From: Hymenobacter glacieicola
Lineage (GTDB): Bacteria; Bacteroidota; Bacteroidia; Cytophagales; Hymenobacteraceae
Assembly (NCBI RefSeq): GCF_014640315.1
Contig: NZ_BMGS01000016.1
Span: forward strand, 1-64,000
Length of the DNA: 64,000 nt
Direction of reading: 5' to 3'
The notes under the pieces are model-generated. The model was not told the DNA's origin. It saw nothing but the letters and a program-made list of their open reading frames with translations, and searched no databases. Made by a program: the position numbers and the translations under genes. Shown here piece after piece: positions 57,789-64,000 of the stretch. Numbering within the stretch: the first letter of the stretch is position 1; each line of letters starts with the position of its first letter.

Positions 57789-59210
57789 ATGGCAACCACC
57801 CTCACCTATTCCCCCGCCTTTGCGTCGTCAGCGTACAGCATCGACCAAATCGGCACCCGCGTCCTGAACGCGGACGGCTTCCAGCTCGTGCGCGACATTC
57901 TGCCCACGGTGGACCCTGACTTTGACGACTACAAGTTCATTTCCTTCCTGGAAACGGGCAAGAACCGCGTGGTCAAAGCCCTTACCTTCAACCACTTCGA
58001 GAAAGGCCCGTTGCTGCGTGCCGTAACTCCCGGTGGCGTAATCGGCGTGGCTACGGCCGCCAGCGCAACGGTAACCCTGACGGCCAACTCGTTTACGGCC
58101 TCGGGTAGCGGCGACAAGACCAATCTCAAGCAGCGCGACATCGTTCACCTCTACGGCGACATTTTCGGCTTCGTGGCGGCGGTTTCGGGCTCGGGCACGA
58201 CCAAGCAGTTTACCATCACCCGTCGGGCAGGCACCACGGAGGACGTTGGCGCTTCGCTGACCTACATGGTGAATAACGCGCTGCCAATGGCTATCATGTC
58301 GAACGGTAACCGCGAGGGCTCGGGCATGACGCAGGAAGGCATCAACTCGAACTACACCCGCTACTCGGGCCAGTTCCAGACCATCAAATCCTACGGCGCT
58401 ATCACGGGCGACGCCGACGCCGTGCTCATGGAGTTCTCGGACTCGGCCGGTTCGCGCTACAAGCTGCCCCAGCAGACGGCCGACATGCTGAAAGTGCATA
58501 AGGCCATGCAGAACTTCGCCCTCAAGTATTCGCCCGACGGCGCATTCTCGGAGGTAGAAGCCGGTGACGTTCCCCTGACCGCCTCGCTGCGCTCCAAGCT
58601 GAAAGCCATCGGTAACAAGCTGCTCTACGATGGTACCACGGGCTTCACCCTGGCCGACCTGGACAAGCTGACCACCGGCATCAAGCGCAAGACCGGCAGC
58701 AAAGTAGTAGACGTATTCGTTGGCCCCACCATCCGGGGTGATTGGGAAAACCTGATTCGCGCCTTTACGGCTAACGGCGGCATCACGGCCGCTGGCACCC
58801 AGCAGGGCTTTAACGGGGTTCGCTACAACGACAACGTGCAGAGCAAGGGCGTAGACGCCGACCTGGAATGGTTCCAGTACAAAGGCATCAAGTACGTGCT
58901 GCACGAGGAGCGTATCCACGAGGCGGTAAACGGCCTGAGCTGGCAGTCCTTCGAGCGCGAGGCGTATATCATGCCCGCTGGCAACATGAGCGTAACCAAC
59001 GTTTCGACGCTGGTAGGCGCTAAGAGCATCGTTATTCCAGCCCTGACCCTGTGCTACAAAGTGCAGTCGGGCGGTCAGGACCGTCGCTTCCGCGAAATCA
59101 ACCGGGGCATGGACGTAACGTTCAACGACGTGGACGAGAAAGGCTTGCAGACCCAGGAAGGCTTGCAGTTCGTGGGTGCTCGTGAGGGTTGGTTCATTTC
59201 CCCCGCCTAG
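57789..59210 (+). CDS. Major capsid protein
   Basis: 473 residues. Position after the scaffold and portal, length and highly biased codon use (strong expression) fit a HK97-fold capsid protein. Features: N-terminal arm, VDPDFDDYKFISFLETGKN, a beta-rich region, AIGNKLLYDGTTGFTLADL, VVDVFVGPTIRGDWENL and YIMPAGNMSVTNVSTLVGA near the C-terminus, ending with YKVQSGGQDRRFREINRGM. Followed by a strong terminator. Confidence 0.8.
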   Translation: MATTLTYSPAFASSAYSIDQIGTRVLNADGFQLVRDILPTVDPDFDDYKFISFLETGKNRVVKALTFNHFEKGPLLRAVTPGGVIGVATAASATVTLTANSFTASGSGDKTNLKQRDIVHLYGDIFGFVAAVSGSGTTKQFTITRRAGTTEDVGASLTYMVNNALPMAIMSNGNREGSGMTQEGINSNYTRYSGQFQTIKSYGAITGDADAVLMEFSDSAGSRYKLPQQTADMLKVHKAMQNFALKYSPDGAFSEVEAGDVPLTASLRSKLKAIGNKLLYDGTTGFTLADLDKLTTGIKRKTGSKVVDVFVGPTIRGDWENLIRAFTANGGITAAGTQQGFNGVRYNDNVQSKGVDADLEWFQYKGIKYVLHEERIHEAVNGLSWQSFEREAYIMPAGNMSVTNVSTLVGAKSIVIPALTLCYKVQSGGQDRRFREINRGMDVTFNDVDEKGLQTQEGLQFVGAREGWFISPA

Positions 59211-59250
59211 TAGCTTGGTTGGTTGAATCGGGGTGCGCTACGCCCCAAAA

Positions 59251-59279
59251 AAAGCCCCGGTCAACTTGGCCGGGGCTTT
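59251..59279. terminator. Bidirectional terminator after the capsid gene
   Basis: AAAGCCCCGG / CCGGGGCTTT 10-bp stem with a 9-nt loop and a long A-run on the left; also ends the convergent Mom-like gene. Confidence 0.9.
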
Positions 59280-59299
59280 GTGTTTTACGAGTATGGCGC

Positions 59300-59884
59300 T
59301 TACAAAAGGTTAAAAACAAACTTGTGCTTGGGGTAGGCTGGCGTTTGCTCATAACCCAAAGCAAGCATTTCAGACTTTGTTCTGTTGACAGTCGCCTTGG
59401 GGGCTATCTGCCGCCCAGTTGCGGGCTCAATCCATCTTCTGCGTGGCCGTGTCATGCCAGCGTATTGCCAATTAGTTGCCACATAGATTTTGCCCTTGTG
59501 GCCCTGAGATTCATCGGCATAAGTAACCAAGGATACAAAGCGAGCATCCCTCTTGATTAGTCGCATACTGCATCCAAGCAAAATGGTGGCCGCGTTCCTT
59601 GGCTCTCCTGGGGCAATTACTAGCCGAGACAATCCTACTACGCGCTTCCAGTCACTATTCACTGCCTTGCACGCTGCTTTTGTGGGTGGCAGCCACCATG
59701 CGACTCCTACCAGCTTGTTATCAGCCACTCTATACAGACCGTGGAAATAACATCCTGTATTAGAACCGCCTTTTGCGTAGTGATGCTGCTCAACTAATAC
59801 CCGAGCTTCCTTTGGTGGGGTATCTTGGATATAATAGTCGCTTTTTCGGGCACTGCGAGAGTGGTCATAATCATCTCTATTCAT
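59300..59884 (-). CDS. Mom-like DNA adenine modification protein (GNAT fold)
   Basis: 194 residues from ATG 59884 (MNRDDYDHSRSARKSDYYI); the ATG at 59899 is inside the -7 region. HHYAKGGSNTGCYFHGLYR, KLVGVAWWLPPT, VVGLSRLVIAPGEPRNAAT and LVTYADESQGHKGKIYVAT followed by NWQYAG match the order of conserved blocks in the phage Mu Mom family. Mom converts adenine to N6-carbamoylmethyl-adenine and blocks many restriction enzymes. Single minus-strand gene between capsid and connector genes. The family call rests on pattern, not on a search. Confidence 0.7.
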   Translation of the reverse strand: MNRDDYDHSRSARKSDYYIQDTPPKEARVLVEQHHYAKGGSNTGCYFHGLYRVADNKLVGVAWWLPPTKAACKAVNSDWKRVVGLSRLVIAPGEPRNAATILLGCSMRLIKRDARFVSLVTYADESQGHKGKIYVATNWQYAGMTRPRRRWIEPATGRQIAPKATVNRTKSEMLALGYEQTPAYPKHKFVFNLL

Positions 59885-59888
59885 ATCT

Positions 59889-59920
59889 TGAAAGTACAAG
59901 AAACTTTCGTTACCGCCAAA
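59889..59920 (-). promoter_or_regulatory. Leftward promoter of Mom-like gene
   Basis: TTTG (59920-59917), 20 bp with AACGAAAGTTTCTTG, TACTTTCA (59896-59889). ATG 59884 is four bases further, implying a leaderless mRNA. Confidence 0.65.
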
Positions 59921-59948
59921 CAGGCAAGGGAAAATATATGTACCTTGT
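59921..59948 (+). promoter_or_regulatory. Rightward promoter of connector/tail genes
   Basis: GGGAAAATATATG then TACCTTGT (59941-59948), exactly 20 bp from CAAA 59917-59920. ATG 59977 follows. Confidence 0.65.
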
Positions 59949-59976
59949 CCCTTGACCCAACCTTCTTGCTCTCTAC

Positions 59977-60867
59977 ATGAACCGCGAAGATTACAACCGA
60001 ATCAGCCCGAGCCTGCGCAACCGCATCCCCGCTTTCCCCAAGGGTAAGAGCGTGACCCTGCGCTCCCTCGATACGCCCCCGCCCGCCCGGCAGATTATCA
60101 ATACGTCGAACGACACGGAGTTGCGCCCGCAGACGGCCTCCCCCATGAGCATCAAGTCGTCGGCTATGATTCTCGACCCCGAAAACGGCGACGTGCAGAT
60201 TGCGGGCCTCGGGGCCAACACGCTGCAAAACGGCGGCACGCCAATGGCCCGCTACGAGCCGACTATCCTGTACTTTGAATTTGACGAGACGGGCACTTGC
60301 CTGCTCGGAGAAAAGGACAAGCAGCTCTACGAAGTTGCCATGCTCCACCCCGCTAACAAAGACAACGTAGTGCCTGGTGCGCCCATGCCCGCCACCGGCT
60401 ACCGCTTCGAGGTAGTGGACATTGAGAAAGCCGCTGACGACGACGTGGCCCTGCTGGAAAAAGCCCTGGCCGTGAAAATGGAAGTAGGCCAGCTCTCCTC
60501 GGCCGTGCTGCGCGAAACCGCCCAGCGCATCGGCGGTATCGACTCTACGGGCACGGACGCGCAGATCAAGAAGGCGCTCTACGCCCTCTGCGACGCCAAC
60601 CCCGAGAACGTGCGACGCCACATGAGCGACCATGTAACGCAGAACACCGCCCTGGTGAAAGAAGCCAAGGAGGCGGGCGCTATCCGCTTCGTGGACGAAA
60701 AGCAGGCGTGGGAGTTCGTGGCTACCGCTGGCCTGATTTACGCCTCCGGCACGGAAGACCCGCTGCTCTCCCTGGTGGACTATCTCTCCACCCCGCTCGG
60801 CAGCAAGCAGCGCACCGCCATCCAGACCGCCCTCGACGCGGCCAAGAAATCCACTAAGCGCCGCTAG
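59977..60867 (+). CDS. Structural protein after the capsid gene
   Basis: 296 residues. Begins MNREDYNRISPSLRNRIPA. The first part appears beta-rich (EPTILYFEFDETGTCLLGE). The second part is helical with VDYLSTPLGSKQRTAIQTA at the end. Position suggests a head decoration, head-completion or ring protein. Unknown family. Confidence 0.6.
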   Translation: MNREDYNRISPSLRNRIPAFPKGKSVTLRSLDTPPPARQIINTSNDTELRPQTASPMSIKSSAMILDPENGDVQIAGLGANTLQNGGTPMARYEPTILYFEFDETGTCLLGEKDKQLYEVAMLHPANKDNVVPGAPMPATGYRFEVVDIEKAADDDVALLEKALAVKMEVGQLSSAVLRETAQRIGGIDSTGTDAQIKKALYALCDANPENVRRHMSDHVTQNTALVKEAKEAGAIRFVDEKQAWEFVATAGLIYASGTEDPLLSLVDYLSTPLGSKQRTAIQTALDAAKKSTKRR

Positions 60868-60868
60868 T

Positions 60869-61102
60869 ATGCACAACCTGAAAAGTGTGTTACAGGCGCT
60901 GCTAAACGAGCCTGTTAGAGAGTGTTCTAGGGGTATGGGTCCAGGCCCAGCCACGGAACACGGAGTTAGTATTGGCGATGGCGGCAAGGCAAAGTGCTTC
61001 GCCACGGTATCTGCTCAGGAGCGTTACCAGAAGCTGCCTGCCTTGTCCGTGAAGGCTGCCGTGGAGTACATCGCCCGCGAAATGGATATCGACCTTGGCT
61101 AA
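60869..61102 (+). CDS. Small hypothetical protein (77 aa)
   Basis: Begins MHNLKSVLQALLNEPVREC; Gly-rich turn GMGPGPATEHG then a helix ending in AREMDIDLG. One base after the previous stop and overlapping the next gene by eight bases. Unknown. Confidence 0.55.
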   Translation: MHNLKSVLQALLNEPVRECSRGMGPGPATEHGVSIGDGGKAKCFATVSAQERYQKLPALSVKAAVEYIAREMDIDLG

Positions 61103-61802
61103 ACGCATCTTCTCCATCGTCTCCGTTATCCGCACCTTGCTCGATGAGCAGGGTGCGTATGCGAGCACGCCCCGTATTGCCGAAATGCTGGGGATGGCCT
61201 CCAAGCAGTTGCAGACGCACTACCTCGGCGGCACGGGCCTCTGGCGACCACGCCCCGGCGTAGACCTGAACACGGAATGCCGCCTTGCCCTGGCCCCCTT
61301 CCTGCGCGACCTGTTCTATGAAAAGGAGCAGGCGGGGGTCACGGAGCCGACGAACCTGCTGGAAGCCACGGGCGACTTCAACCTGCCCCTGCGCTTTCGC
61401 TACTCCACCTCGGCCGAAGTCGAGGGCGCGGTAGCCCCGGTGGAGTGGCTGGATGAGCACGCCAAGACCCACCGGCTGAACTGCCCCATCAAAGGCCCGA
61501 CGCCCGACCGGCCGCTGATTTCCCAGCGTACCGCCGTGGCCGGGTTGCGCCGCTGCCGCCTCCACCCCGCTTCCTGCCCCAATCTCACGCTCCAATACTA
61601 CGAGCTGGTGCCCGAGCCGGTGTACGCCGAATCCTACGCCTCGGGCAACCCCGAGTACGACGACGCGGCCAGCGTGGACACCGGCTGGGGCGAGGAGCAC
61701 GAACCCGAACTGATTACCCGCACCCTGCGCCTGCTGGGCGTTTCCCTGCGCGACGGCATGATGCAGCAAGCCGCCAACCTCCTCACCCAAGAGAACAACT
61801 AA
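61095..61802 (+). CDS. Connector/ring-type structural protein, TTG start
   Basis: 235 residues from TTG 61095 (MAKRIFSIVSVIRTLLDEQ). The C-terminus ELITRTLRLLGVSLRDGMM followed by QQAANLL has the LLGvslrD form that I associate with crAss-like tail/ring proteins, so it may belong to the neck. No catalytic motif. Overlaps both neighbours. Confidence 0.6.
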   Translation: MAKRIFSIVSVIRTLLDEQGAYASTPRIAEMLGMASKQLQTHYLGGTGLWRPRPGVDLNTECRLALAPFLRDLFYEKEQAGVTEPTNLLEATGDFNLPLRFRYSTSAEVEGAVAPVEWLDEHAKTHRLNCPIKGPTPDRPLISQRTAVAGLRRCRLHPASCPNLTLQYYELVPEPVYAESYASGNPEYDDAASVDTGWGEEHEPELITRTLRLLGVSLRDGMMQQAANLLTQENN

Positions 61803-62002
61803 TGGAGCTTATGCAAGATATTTCGCAAGTAAAGCCAGTTGCCATTGTGCTATTTGATGGACAGGAGCACAAGTTGTTCCTGCAAGCACCGCACTCAGGA
61901 GAGCCCTGTGAAATGCTTATTGGCCCTACCGGAGTACACAACCTTGCGAAAGGAAGTGCCAGAGAGCTATTAGAAGGTTCGCTCGTTCAGCTTATTGCTT
62001 AA
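61802..62002 (+). CDS. Small hypothetical protein (66 aa)
   Basis: Begins MELMQDISQVKPVAIVLFD; beta-rich (FLQAPHSGEPCEMLIGPTG). ATG and stop each share a base with the neighbouring genes. Lower GC than neighbours. Unknown. Confidence 0.55.
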   Translation: MELMQDISQVKPVAIVLFDGQEHKLFLQAPHSGEPCEMLIGPTGVHNLAKGSARELLEGSLVQLIA

Positions 62003-62760
62003 TGGCAGCTTCCTTCCCCTTTATTTCCCAGCCTGCTACCGAGGACTTGGACGTTGCCGCTCGGGAGGTATTCCTGATGGCGGGTGGCGGGCAGCCCACG
62101 GCTGACCTAAACGTGGACGAACGGGAGTGTCGCCTCGCGGTGGAGCACTTCTATCAGCAGCGCGTGCAGGCCGCTGACCAGTACAACAAGGACCGGCTGC
62201 AAAAGGATTTCTCCGAGCGCCTAGCCCTGGACAAGCAGCGGTACTTCGACCTGCTCAACGCCCGCCAGCTCGACGGCACGAACGCCGCCTACCTGTTCTA
62301 CTTCCAGAAGCCCGTGCTGCTGGACGCGGCCAGTGAGCAATACTACTGCGAGCTGCCCGAGGAGTTTGTCAAGCAGGAACAGTACGACCTACTGCCTGGC
62401 GAGGAACTGGTCAGCGTGTGCGAACACGTCAAGCAAGACCTGCGCCGCAAGCAGAAGGGCCGCTTGTTCGGCACCAAGGCCCAGGCCGAGCAATTTGTGA
62501 GCCTCTACCCCATCGCGCCCGACTTCGGCTACTACCGGGCCGGAAACCGCGTGTGGCTCACCCAGGACGACTACGCCGGGGAGTTCCCCGCCTCGGCCCT
62601 GCAACTCGGCTGCGTGATTCGCCCCGAGCGGGACAAGCTGCCGGAACCGGGGCTTATGACCGCCCTGGACCTAGCCGACATTGTAAACAAAGCCTACGCC
62701 ATGATTATGCAGCGCGGGCAGCCGGACAAACGCAACGACAGCAATAGCACAACCAAGTAA
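62002..62760 (+). CDS. Structural connector protein
   Basis: 252 residues. Helical N-terminal half (YNKDRLQKDFSERLALDKQ), beta C-terminal half (YYRAGNRVWLTQDDYAGEF) and a last helix ADIVNKAYAMIMQRGQPDK. Lies between the putative ring proteins, so head-to-tail connector is likely. Family not recognised. Confidence 0.6.
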   Translation: MAASFPFISQPATEDLDVAAREVFLMAGGGQPTADLNVDERECRLAVEHFYQQRVQAADQYNKDRLQKDFSERLALDKQRYFDLLNARQLDGTNAAYLFYFQKPVLLDAASEQYYCELPEEFVKQEQYDLLPGEELVSVCEHVKQDLRRKQKGRLFGTKAQAEQFVSLYPIAPDFGYYRAGNRVWLTQDDYAGEFPASALQLGCVIRPERDKLPEPGLMTALDLADIVNKAYAMIMQRGQPDKRNDSNSTTK

Positions 62761-63245
62761 TGACAGAATTAACGCAACTCTACACCATTGCGGAACACGG
62801 GCGGGGCGACTGCTGGCGTACCGCTTTTGCCTGTGTGCTCGACAAGCAACGCCCCGAAGAAGTACCCGATTTCGTGTATAACGCGGATGGAACCCCTAAT
62901 GACAACTACTTCCCCGATACCGTAAACTGGCTTTGGGAGCAGGGTTATGAATTGCAGTCTGTGGGATTAGGCCAGCGCCCGGCAGGGTATGAAATGGCTG
63001 CCGAAACAGCCGAGCGGCTTAAGACTGAATCCTACGTTGTTACCGGCCGCTCACCTCGCAAGTACCCTGATGGTCGCCCTATCTACCATGCTTGTGTCCG
63101 TCGGGGCGACGGAACTATCTATGACCCGCACCCTGAGAAGAATGGACTTGATGGCAACCCAGATTCTGCTTGGCTTCTAAACCCTAGAAGCATCGAAACA
63201 TATTGTCAATGCTCGGCGCGGAGCGAAAACGAATGCGTCTGCTAA
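62760..63245 (+). CDS. Papain-like cysteine peptidase, small
   Basis: 161 residues. GDCWRTAFACVLDKQRPEE gives a nucleophile Cys18, IYHACVRRGDGTIYDPHPE gives His110 and Asp122, and EEVPDF matches the substrate-recognition start. This is the C-H-D pattern of phage C39/papain-like peptidases. A Cys-rich C-terminal tail (CQCSARSENECVC) is unusual. It sits between connector genes, so a role in virion maturation is possible; anti-host function cannot be excluded. Confidence 0.6.
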   Translation: MTELTQLYTIAEHGRGDCWRTAFACVLDKQRPEEVPDFVYNADGTPNDNYFPDTVNWLWEQGYELQSVGLGQRPAGYEMAAETAERLKTESYVVTGRSPRKYPDGRPIYHACVRRGDGTIYDPHPEKNGLDGNPDSAWLLNPRSIETYCQCSARSENECVC

Positions 63246-63995
63246 ATGCCTAACCACTCTACCCTGCGCGAACTGGTTGACACCGTGGCGCTCAAAATCG
63301 ACGCTGAGCGCCCGGAGCGGTATTTCACCCGCCTCTGGCCCTTTGCCGTGAGTGGCCTGCAAGAGTTGGGCTTCTCCGGCGCGGGCGGGCACTCGCTCAA
63401 AACCATCCTGCTTGATGTAGGCGTGGACCGCGTAGCTACCCTGCCCGACGACTACCTGGAATGGGTGGCCGTGGGCCAGGGGTTTAGCGACGCGGCCGGT
63501 ACGCGGCGGGTGCGCAACCTTGCCTACGGTCCTTCGCTGAACTTGCACGCGGGCTACGAGCCCTTCCTCGACCCTGCCCCGCTGGATGCGCCCGTGGATA
63601 CCGCGTGGCCTGCCTACCAGTACTTCGGCTGGGACGGCGCGAGCCTGTGCGGCTACGGCTACGGGGAGTACCGCGAGGAGTTCCGCATCGACCCCAAAGA
63701 CCGGGTACTGCGCGTAAGCTCGCTGATTGACGCGGCTGACCCGCTGGTATTTCAGTACCTATCCAGCGACTCCACTCCAACGGCAGGTACACCCCTCCAC
63801 CCCTTCCTGCACCGCCCCCTGGAATGCTACATTCTTTCGGAATGGTGGAGTCACAAGCAGAACTGGACCGCCTCCGCGCAGTGGATGAAAAAATACCTCG
63901 GTGCCAAGACCAGTATGCAGAAGCGCTTCGACCCGTCCACGAGGGAAGGCATCCAGGAAGCCATTAGTAGCGCGTACAGCCTGAGTGTGAAATAG
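63246..63995 (+). CDS. Ring/tail-tube-type structural protein
   Basis: 249 residues. Begins MPNHSTLRELVDTVALKID. LPDDYLEWVAVGQGF and FLHRPLECYILSEWW, and the helical C-terminus (KKYLGAKTSMQKRFDPSTR), are in the style of crAss-like and P22 gp4-type neck proteins. Immediately follows the peptidase gene and ends five bases before the window edge. Confidence 0.6.
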   Translation: MPNHSTLRELVDTVALKIDAERPERYFTRLWPFAVSGLQELGFSGAGGHSLKTILLDVGVDRVATLPDDYLEWVAVGQGFSDAAGTRRVRNLAYGPSLNLHAGYEPFLDPAPLDAPVDTAWPAYQYFGWDGASLCGYGYGEYREEFRIDPKDRVLRVSSLIDAADPLVFQYLSSDSTPTAGTPLHPFLHRPLECYILSEWWSHKQNWTASAQWMKKYLGAKTSMQKRFDPSTREGIQEAISSAYSLSVK

Positions 63996-64000
63996 AAAAG

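Noticed and set aside
1-64000. CRISPR array, integrase or attachment site
   Set aside because: No regularly spaced array of 25-40-base repeats, no tyrosine or serine recombinase motifs; short repeats at 31.3 and 42.9 kb are iteron-like, not CRISPR.
63980-64000. Window as a complete circular genome
   Set aside because: The frame at position 2 has no start within the joined end sequence, so more DNA is needed between the end and the beginning.

Overview
This window reads as most of a tailed-phage genome, probably from a phage of a GC-rich Bacteroidota host. Hymenobacter or another Cytophagales genus would fit, but that is inference. The evidence for the host is that promoters have -7 boxes of the TAnnTTTG/TAC(C/T)TTG type with TTTG or TTG about 20 bp upstream, Shine-Dalgarno sites are nearly absent, and the coding DNA is GC-rich. 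A full virion set is present: terminase, portal, probable scaffold, major capsid protein, connector/tail genes, a very large internal protein, and Ig-like and beta-helix fibres. The long portal, large internal protein and absence of an obvious tape-measure or sheath gene suggest a podovirus, perhaps distantly crAss-like. No integrase, CRISPR array or complete canonical tRNA was seen. The first gene is open at the left edge, so the window is part of a longer molecule.

Layout. 1-6.2 kb (+): end of a giant virion protein. 6.3-8.3 kb (-): five-gene accessory cassette with a methyltransferase. 8.4-17 kb (+): tail/fibre genes. 17-20 kb: lysis block (XhlA-like protein, two overlapping spanin-like genes, a small holin-like protein, an M15 peptidase) interrupted by a minus-strand RNA ligase. 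20-22.7 kb (+): metallophosphoesterase and three membrane proteins. 22.8-23.4 kb: a gene-free transcription unit with its own promoter and terminator and strong RNA helices, the best candidate for an undescribed element. 23.4-42.4 kb (-): a long leftward early region with a head-fibre-like protein, a RusA-like nuclease, a helicase, a replication initiator carrying an internal iteron array, a MazG-like enzyme, an inactive-looking S24 domain, a Rad52/ERF-like annealing protein, a glycosyltransferase and many tiny genes preceded by an AACCAACCCC leader motif. 42.4-43.3 kb: a repeat-rich divergent control region. 43.3-45.8 kb (+): small early genes including a RepL-like winged-helix protein and a dNMP kinase. 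45.9-64 kb (+): late morphogenesis genes, interrupted by minus-strand accessory genes (HNH nuclease, C5 methyltransferase, an RHH-regulated trio, a Mom-like protein).

How it fits together. The leftward operon supplies replication, recombination and takeover functions, and the rightward blocks supply packaging, capsid, tail and lysis. Into the rightward blocks are inserted single minus-strand cassettes, each with its own promoter. Four of these junctions share exactly one architecture: a minus -7 box, 20 bp, CAAA, 20 bp, then a plus -7 box. A fifth copy of that architecture has no minus-strand gene. The cassettes are enriched for anti-defence functions: RNA ligation (with a HAD phosphatase elsewhere), DNA C5 methylation and Mom-like adenine modification.

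All functional names come from motifs read by eye. No database or folding program was run.
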